Assembly: GCA_013289685.1 (NCBI GenBank)
Contig: JABCZL010000010.1
Location: 236,017-300,016, forward strand
Direction of reading: 5' to 3'
Length of the DNA: 64,000 nucleotides
Source of the DNA: Acidobacteriota bacterium
GTDB lineage: Bacteria > Acidobacteriota > Terriglobia > Terriglobales > Acidobacteriaceae
In this document: positions 57,878 to 64,000 of the stretch, piece by piece
How the letters are laid out: every line of letters starts with the position of its first letter
Numbering within the stretch: the stretch's first letter is position 1
Notes under the pieces: generated by a model
Told to the model about the DNA's origin: nothing
Seen by the model: the letters and a program-made list of their open reading frames with translations, nothing else
The model's database searches: none
Made by a program: the position numbers and the translations under genes

Positions 57878-59170
57878 ATGCAGTGGAAATTTCTTAGCGT
57901 AGCGGTGGCCCTCGGCGCCGCCAGTCTGCTGGCCCAGACAGCGCCCCAGACGGCCCTTCCGGCCGCACCCCAGGTCTGGAATTGGGACGAGGTCAAAGAC
58001 CGCTTCCGTCTGAACAACACGACGCTGATGGCCGGCTTCTTGAACATTGACGAATTGAAAGCGCAAGAAATCACGGCGCATCTCCGCCCCAATCCCGGCT
58101 TCACCTTTTCGGCGGACGGCACCCAGATTGCCCCCAGCCACGGCGTGTGGCAACCGTTTGCCGGCACTTTCATCTCGCCCGGTGTCAGCTATTTATTCGA
58201 GCGGCGGGGCAAGCGCGAGTTGCGCTTCCAGGCCGCCAAGGAAGGCACCGCCATCGGCATCGCCCAGAATTCGGACTTGGAGCGCAATCTGCTGTTCAAT
58301 CTGCGCAGCGCGTTCGTCGGCGTCCTCCAGGCCAAAGCCGTGCTCCGCCTGGCCCAGGATAATCTCGACTACTACGACAAGGTTCTGAAAATCAGCCGCG
58401 ACCGCTTCCAGGCCGGCGATATCGCGCAGATTGATCTCGACCGGCTGGAACTGCAGCGCTTGCAGTATGAATCCGACCTGCAGACGGCGCTGGTCAATCT
58501 GCGCACCACCAAGATCAACTTGCTCGCACTGCTCGACGATCGCCGGCCGGTCGACAGCTTCGACCTCGACGGGTCCTTCGATTTCAACGAAGACGTTCGT
58601 GCCCTCGACGACTATCGCAAAGACGCACTCGATGCCCGTCCCGACCTGCGCGCCGCCGTGCTCTCGGTAAAGCAGGCGGAAACCAATTACAAGCTGGCCG
58701 AGGCCAACGGATCCACCGATCCCACCATCAGCCTGTGGTACACCCACAACGGTTCCTACAACAATCCGGACGCGCTCAACACGCTGGGGGCGAGCGTCGG
58801 CATCCCGCTGCGGATTTTCGATCGCAACCAGGGCGAAAAGCTGCGCACGAAAATTGACATCAAGCGCAATGAGAAACTGCGCGACGGCGTCGAAACCCAG
58901 GTCTACAGCGACGTGGATTCCGCTTTCGCCGTGGTGAACAGCAACCTGAACTTGCTCAAGCCTTACAAGCGCCAGTATCTGGATCAAGCCGTGCGCGTGC
59001 GCGACACGATTCTGTTTTCTTACCAGCACGGCGGGGCATCGTTATTGGATTTCCTGAATGCGGAAAGCGACTATCGCACGGTGCAGTTGAGCTACGTCAA
59101 TCTGATCGGTTCTTATCTGACGGCGGCTGCGCAAATGAATATGGCAGTAGGACGAGAGGTCATCCCATGA
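57878..59170 (+). CDS. TolC-family outer membrane efflux protein (CzcC-like)
   Basis: Signal peptide, long helical repeats (KAVLRLAQDNLDYYDKVLKISRDRFQAGDIAQIDLDRLELQRLQYESDLQTALVNLRTTKINLLALLD), GASLLDFLNAESDYRTVQLSYVNLIGSYLTAAAQMNMAVG. Confidence 0.93.
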   Translation: MQWKFLSVAVALGAASLLAQTAPQTALPAAPQVWNWDEVKDRFRLNNTTLMAGFLNIDELKAQEITAHLRPNPGFTFSADGTQIAPSHGVWQPFAGTFISPGVSYLFERRGKRELRFQAAKEGTAIGIAQNSDLERNLLFNLRSAFVGVLQAKAVLRLAQDNLDYYDKVLKISRDRFQAGDIAQIDLDRLELQRLQYESDLQTALVNLRTTKINLLALLDDRRPVDSFDLDGSFDFNEDVRALDDYRKDALDARPDLRAAVLSVKQAETNYKLAEANGSTDPTISLWYTHNGSYNNPDALNTLGASVGIPLRIFDRNQGEKLRTKIDIKRNEKLRDGVETQVYSDVDSAFAVVNSNLNLLKPYKRQYLDQAVRVRDTILFSYQHGGASLLDFLNAESDYRTVQLSYVNLIGSYLTAAAQMNMAVGREVIP

Positions 59171-60321
59171 AAACGAATTCTTCATCCAAACATCTGACGA
59201 CGATTCTATCGTCGGCGTTGTGTTCCATGCTGGCCCTCGGGCTCGGCGCCTGCAATGGCGCCAAGGCGGACCCGAATGCCGAGGCGCCCCCGAAAGCAAC
59301 CGTCGAGCCCGACCTCGACGCCAACAACTTCAAAGTCGACCACCCCGATCAGTTCCCGTTGGTGACCGCAGTGGAGCACAAGGCCGTCTCCGCCCTGAAC
59401 GTGACCGGCGTCGTGCAACCCGACATTACCCGCGCCGTGCCCGTGATCTCCCTGGCTACCGGGCGAGTCGTGGAAATCAAGGCCAGACTGGGCGACACGG
59501 TCGAAAAGGGACAGCTCCTGCTGAAAGTCCGCAGCAACGACGTTTCCGGCGCCTACCAGACCTATATCAAGGCGGAGAACGATGAGCGCCTGGATCGTAT
59601 CCAACTGGAGCGAGCCCAGACTCTCTACGACAAAGGCGCCATCGCCAAAAGCGCCCTCGAACAAGCAGACGACACCGAAGCCGATGCTAAGGCCGATCTG
59701 ACTGCCGCTACGGAGCAACTGCGCACCCTCGGCATCGATAAAGACCATCCCTCCGGCATCGTCGATATCGTCGCACCCATCTCGGGCGTCATTACCGATC
59801 AGCAGGTCACCAACGCGGCGGGCGTCCAAGGGTTGTCGGGTCCGAATCCTTTCACCATTTCCGATCTGTCCTACGTCTGGATCATCTGCGACGTCTACGA
59901 AAACGATCTCGACGCGGTGCGCGTCGGTGACTCCGCCGACATCCATCTCAACGCCCATCCCAACCAGGTATTCCAAGGCCGCGTCGATAATATTCTGCCG
60001 GTTCTCGATCCCACCATCCGCACCGCCAAAGTCCGTCTGGAAGTGAAGAATCCCGGCCAGATGCGCGTCGGAATGTTTGTCACGGCCACGTTCTACGGCA
60101 AGCAACCGGAGGCTCACTCCGCAATCCCGGCGAGTGCGATTCTGCACCTGCACGACCGTGAGTGGGTTTACGCGCCGCTGGGGGCGGGGCATTTCAAACG
60201 CCTCGAAGTGGTCACGGGCAACATGCTGCCCGGCAACCTGCAGGAAGTTGTATCGGGGATCAAGCCCGGAGATCGAGTGGTTTCGAATGCTTTGGTATTG
60301 CAAAACACGGTGGAGCAATAG
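59167..60321 (+). CDS. RND efflux periplasmic adaptor (CzcB/CusB-like lipoprotein)
   Basis: Lipobox ALGLGACNG; VISLATGRVVEIKARLGDTVEKGQLLLKV; IVDIVAPISGVITDQQVTNAAGVQG. ATGA overlap with the preceding gene. Confidence 0.94.
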   Translation: MKTNSSSKHLTTILSSALCSMLALGLGACNGAKADPNAEAPPKATVEPDLDANNFKVDHPDQFPLVTAVEHKAVSALNVTGVVQPDITRAVPVISLATGRVVEIKARLGDTVEKGQLLLKVRSNDVSGAYQTYIKAENDERLDRIQLERAQTLYDKGAIAKSALEQADDTEADAKADLTAATEQLRTLGIDKDHPSGIVDIVAPISGVITDQQVTNAAGVQGLSGPNPFTISDLSYVWIICDVYENDLDAVRVGDSADIHLNAHPNQVFQGRVDNILPVLDPTIRTAKVRLEVKNPGQMRVGMFVTATFYGKQPEAHSAIPASAILHLHDREWVYAPLGAGHFKRLEVVTGNMLPGNLQEVVSGIKPGDRVVSNALVLQNTVEQ

Positions 60322-60365
60322 CCCTCATGATGCCTGAACTCAACTACCGATTCGCTTTTGGGTGG

Positions 60366-60424
60366 CGCAGCGCTTCCAGCGCTGCGATCAGGCCTTGCCT
60401 CGCTGTCAGGGTTTTAGCCCCTGA
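60366..60424. repeat. double-hairpin intergenic element between adaptor and pump genes
   Basis: cgcagcgct-tcc-agcgctgcg (60366-60386) and tcaggg-ttttagc-ccctga (60406-60424). Confidence 0.7.
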
Positions 60425-60448
60425 GGCGGCAAACTGTCGGGTGACGAA

Positions 60449-63400
60449 ATGATCCGTCGAGTCGTTGATTTCGCTCTCAACAACCGCCTGCTCGTCCTGG
60501 GCTTCGCCCTGCTACTTTTCGCCGGGGGGATCGTTTCCTTCAAACGGCTGCCCATTGAGGCCTATCCCGATGTAGCCGACAACTACGTCGAGATCATCAC
60601 GCAATGGCCGGGGATTTCGGCGGAACAAATCGAACAGCAGGTCACGATTCCTCTCGAAGTCGTCATGAACGGCATCCCCCAGGTCGTGCATCTGCGCTCC
60701 TTCTCGTTGTTCGGGCTTTCCGACCTGAAGCTGATTTTCGAAGACGGTTCCGACAATGCCTGGAATCGGGAACGGGTTCTGGAGCGACTGGCGCAGGTTA
60801 CGCTGCCCCCCGGTGTGGTGCCGCAAATGGGCACGGACTGGAGTCCGGTCGGCCAGATCTATTTTTTCACCCTGCGCAGCACCAATCCCGCCTATGACGC
60901 GATGGAGTTGAAATCCATTGAGGACTGGGTCATCGAAAAGAATTTCAAAGCAGTAGCCGACATTGTCGACGTGTCCAGCTTCGGAGGCCCCACTCGCGAA
61001 TACCAGGTTCGCGTCGATCCCAACAAACTCGTCTCCTACGGCCTAAGCCTGGCCCAGGTCGAGCAGCAACTGACCAACAACAACATCAATGCGGGGGGAA
61101 GCTTCATTCAGGAAGGTCTGCAGCAGATCAACGTGCGCTCAGTCGGATTGGTCGATCGCGCTCAGGATATCGAACGCACTGTCATCATGACCAAGAATGG
61201 CACGCCGCTCCGGGTGAAGGACATTGCCGTGGTTTCGCAGGGCCCGAAGATTCGATTGGGCCAGTTTGCCAGAGCCTTTCACCGCGAGAACGGGAAGATC
61301 ATCGACAACGACGATGTCGTCTCCGGCATCGTCTTGCTGCGCAAAGGCGCGGTTGCGGACGCGGCCCTGCAGGCGATTCACAAGAAAGTGGACGAACTGA
61401 ACGATCACATCCTGCCTCCGGGCGTGAAGATTGTTCCCTTTATCGATCGCAGCGATCTGGTTCACTTCACTACGCACACCGTGCTGCACAACCTGACCGA
61501 GGGCATGATCCTGGTTTCGATCATTCTTTTTATATTCCTCGGCAATGTGCGCGGCGCCTTCATCGTGGCCGCCACCATTCCGTTTTCGCTGTTGTTCGCT
61601 TCCATTTGCCTGGACTTGAGGCACATTCCCGCCAATCTCCTGTCTCTCGGTGCGTTGGATTTTGGCATGGTGGTCGACGGCGCGGTGGTGATGATCGAGA
61701 ACATCGTGCGCCATTTGGGCCACCAGAACGGAGTCAAGACAGCTCGCGAAAAAATCAGTGAGGCCTCGCACGAAGTCCAGCGGCCTGTGTTCTACGCGAT
61801 CGCCATTATCATCACCGCCTATTTGCCGATCTTCACGCTGGAGCGTGTCGAAGGCCGCCTGTTTCATCCTATGGCCTGGACCGTTGCCTTTGCCTTGCTG
61901 GGGGCGTTGCTCTTTTCGATTCTGATCGCCCCTGTGCTGGCCAGTTTCGCCTTCCAGAAGGGAGCGAAGGAATGGCACAACCCCGTGATGCACTTCCTCA
62001 CGGACCAATACCGGCACGCGGTACGATGGGCCATTCGCCGCCGTGTACTCACCATTGGTGTGGGCGTACTCGGCCTCTCCTTCACCATCTACCTGGCCTT
62101 CAGCGGCGTGATCGGTTCCGAGTTTCTGCCCCACCTGGATGAAGGTGCACTCTGGGTCCGTGGTACGCTCGCGCCCAGCACCGGACCGGACGAAGGGATA
62201 CGGGTAATGAACCAGGCCCGCATCGTGCTTTGCTCTTTTCCCGAGGTCCCGCAATGTACCAGTCAAACCGGGCGGCCAGATGACGGCACGGATACAACCA
62301 GCTTCTTCAATACCGAGTATTTCGTTGATCTCAAGCCCAAAGAACAGTGGCGGCCCGTCTTCCATGAGAACAAGGACGAACTGATTGCCGCCATGCAGCG
62401 CGAACTCGACAAGATTCCCGGCGTGGTCTGGGGCTTCTCTCAGCCCATCGAAGACAACATGGAAGAGGCCGTGAGCGGAGTGAAGGGCGCGCTGGCCACC
62501 AAAATCTACGGCGAAGACTTGAAAGTGTTGGAAGAGAAAAGCAACCAGATCGTCGGCATCATGCGCGGCATCAAGGGGGTCGAAGACCTTGGAGTCTTTC
62601 ATGTGCTCGGCCAACCCAACCTCAACGTAACGGTCGACCGCAATGCAGCCGCTCGTTACCAGATCAACGTCGCAGATGTGCAGGACGCGGTTCAGACCGC
62701 GGTCGGCGGGACGGCTCTGACCCAGGTTCTCAAGGACGAGGCGCGTTACGATCTTACCCTGCGCTACCTGCCGAAATATCGCGATACGCGGGAAGCAATC
62801 GAGAACGTTCGTCTGCTATCCCCTTCCGGAGAACGCGTATCTCTCGCCCAGCTCTGCAAGATCAGCGTGACCGACGGCGCCTCGGAAATCTATCGCGAGG
62901 GCAATCGGCGTTATGTTGCCATCAAATATAGTGTCCGCGGCCGCGACCTCGGGAGCACGGTTGAAGAGGCCATCAAGAAGGTGAACGAGCAGGTCAAGTT
63001 GCCCGTCGGCTACACCATCGATTGGGAAGGCGAATACGAGAGCCAGAAGAGGGCGGACGAGCGGCTGCTGATCGTGCTCCCCATCACGATTCTGGTCATC
63101 TTCATTCTCCTTTACACCATGTTCAAATCGTTCAAATGGGCGTTGCTGATCCTGGCCAACGTTGCCATGGCCCGCTTCGGCGGGCTGCTGGCTCTTCTGA
63201 TTACCGGCACCAATTTCAGTGTTTCCTCTGGCGTCGGTTTCCTGGCGCTGTTCGGCGTATCCGTGCAAACCGGAGTCATCATGCTCGAGTACATCAACCA
63301 ACTTCGCGCCCACCGCTACACCATCGAGGACGCCGCCGTGGAAGGAGCCGTGCTCCGGCTGCGGCCCATCATGATGACCATGCTCGTGGCAACGCTTGGA

Positions 63401-63598
63401 CTGTTGCCAGCCGCTCTCTCGCATGCCATCGGCTCCGACTCCCAGCGCCCCTTCGCCATCGTCATCGTGGGCGGTCTAATTGCGGACCTGGTGATGAGTA
63501 TCTTTCTGTTGCCGACCCTGTATGTCTGGTTCGCCGGCGAACGCGACGTCCTTCCCCACGTCGAAGAGGGATTCGAGGCAGGCGAGCACGTCGACTAG
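60449..63598 (+). CDS. CzcA/CusA-family heavy-metal efflux RND transporter
   Basis: 1049 aa; FALNNRLLVLGFALLLFAGGIVSFKRLPIEAYPDVADNYVEIITQWPGISAEQIEQQVTIPLE; LGALDFGMVVDGAVVMIENI; VSVQTGVIMLEYINQLR. Confidence 0.95.
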   Translation: MIRRVVDFALNNRLLVLGFALLLFAGGIVSFKRLPIEAYPDVADNYVEIITQWPGISAEQIEQQVTIPLEVVMNGIPQVVHLRSFSLFGLSDLKLIFEDGSDNAWNRERVLERLAQVTLPPGVVPQMGTDWSPVGQIYFFTLRSTNPAYDAMELKSIEDWVIEKNFKAVADIVDVSSFGGPTREYQVRVDPNKLVSYGLSLAQVEQQLTNNNINAGGSFIQEGLQQINVRSVGLVDRAQDIERTVIMTKNGTPLRVKDIAVVSQGPKIRLGQFARAFHRENGKIIDNDDVVSGIVLLRKGAVADAALQAIHKKVDELNDHILPPGVKIVPFIDRSDLVHFTTHTVLHNLTEGMILVSIILFIFLGNVRGAFIVAATIPFSLLFASICLDLRHIPANLLSLGALDFGMVVDGAVVMIENIVRHLGHQNGVKTAREKISEASHEVQRPVFYAIAIIITAYLPIFTLERVEGRLFHPMAWTVAFALLGALLFSILIAPVLASFAFQKGAKEWHNPVMHFLTDQYRHAVRWAIRRRVLTIGVGVLGLSFTIYLAFSGVIGSEFLPHLDEGALWVRGTLAPSTGPDEGIRVMNQARIVLCSFPEVPQCTSQTGRPDDGTDTTSFFNTEYFVDLKPKEQWRPVFHENKDELIAAMQRELDKIPGVVWGFSQPIEDNMEEAVSGVKGALATKIYGEDLKVLEEKSNQIVGIMRGIKGVEDLGVFHVLGQPNLNVTVDRNAAARYQINVADVQDAVQTAVGGTALTQVLKDEARYDLTLRYLPKYRDTREAIENVRLLSPSGERVSLAQLCKISVTDGASEIYREGNRRYVAIKYSVRGRDLGSTVEEAIKKVNEQVKLPVGYTIDWEGEYESQKRADERLLIVLPITILVIFILLYTMFKSFKWALLILANVAMARFGGLLALLITGTNFSVSSGVGFLALFGVSVQTGVIMLEYINQLRAHRYTIEDAAVEGAVLRLRPIMMTMLVATLGLLPAALSHAIGSDSQRPFAIVIVGGLIADLVMSIFLLPTLYVWFAGERDVLPHVEEGFEAGEHVD

Positions 63599-63618
63599 GG
63601 TAAAATCCCCGAGCAGAT

Positions 63619-63701
63619 GGGCCTGTGGTGTAAGGAACACAGCGGACGTCGACTGCGGTCGACGCTCGCAGATGCAAGTTCGAATCTTGCCAGGTCCACC
63701 A
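63619..63701 (+). tRNA. tRNA-like gene with encoded CCA but aberrant anticodon arm (83 nt); possible pseudo-tRNA
   Basis: Acceptor GGGCCTG (63619-63625) pairs with CAGGTCC (63691-63697, one G-U) + A + CCA; D-stem GTGT/ACAC; T arm GCAAG-TTCGAAT-CTTGC perfect. The middle 33 nt do not form a normal anticodon arm. Confidence 0.55.
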
Positions 63702-63734
63702 GGTTCAGCTGTCAGATGAGTCAAACGAAACCAA

Positions 63735-63772
63735 ACTTCTTGGCCACGGATTCACACGGATTTTCACGGATT
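63735..63772 (+). repeat. short tandem-like repeat of (t)cacggatt
   Basis: ccacggattcacacggattttcacggatt: three copies of cacggatt at irregular spacing. Confidence 0.6.
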
Positions 63773-64000
63773 GAACTGCGGGAATCAAGCTCTGGAGCCT
63801 TGGGTTGGGAAGGGATAGGCAGGGTTAGCTAGGAGCAAGAAGCTGAGAGCTGAAGGCTAATAGCTGACAACTGCAAAAAATAAGAGTTCCGAGGTGGTGT
63901 GGGGTCCATTCGTCTCGGCCAGTAGCTCGCGTTTGACCCTTGCTCGACCTGCTCTCGCTGCTTCCCTTGCGGGGTGCTGCGCGCGATCTTCGCTTGGGCT

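Noticed and set aside
61139-62614. 491-aa minus-strand ORF
   Set aside because: Lies antisense inside the CzcA/CusA-type pump gene; composition typical of a shadow ORF.
63522-63719. 65-aa plus-strand ORF ending MQVRILPGPPGSAVR
   Set aside because: Overlaps the 3' end of the pump gene and the tRNA-like element; the MQVRILPG string is a read-through of the T arm.

Overview
The window reads as one contiguous stretch of a high-GC bacterial chromosome. Gene content and the style of the intergenic repeats suggest Acidobacteriota, but that is inference. About 45 genes can be supported. From left to right: (1) the 5' part of a TonB-dependent/Oar-like receptor (minus strand) with a readable promoter and a terminator-like leader hairpin; (2) a pyrimidine/nucleoside catabolic island (ribokinase, N-carbamoyl amidohydrolase, NCS1 permease, LLM/F420-type oxidoreductase, dihydropyrimidinase, GRP-type transporter, NupC, pyrimidine-nucleoside phosphorylase, cytidine deaminase, DeoC, an ALDH16-like double-domain ALDH, a second ALDH, PyrR); (3) a GGDEF protein; (4) a tryptophan/kynurenine to 2-aminomuconate operon whose central gene encodes an apparent ACMSD-tryptophan 2,3-dioxygenase fusion; (5) a dTDP-rhamnose and exopolysaccharide locus with a two-domain GT4 protein and a BY-kinase-like protein lacking Walker A; (6) a LuxR-type regulator with a degenerate receiver, a PilZ-TonB fusion, rpiA, and DUF202/DUF302 proteins; (7) an alpha/beta hydrolase, an FG-GAP/Ig secreted protein and a decayed copy of the hydrolase 3' end; (8) a tandem SPFH pair, GH29 fucosidase, Gfo/Idh oxidoreductase and a Crp/Fnr regulator with a perfect palindrome upstream; (9) a CzcCBA/CusCBA-type RND efflux operon followed by an aberrant tRNA-like element. 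The best candidates for new biology are the ACMSD-TDO fusion, the LLM oxidoreductase standing where a dihydropyrimidine dehydrogenase would be expected, the aberrant tRNA-like element, and a mosaic family of dispersed palindromic repeats. No CRISPR array, integrase, transposase or rRNA was seen. All family calls come from reading motifs; no database search was run.
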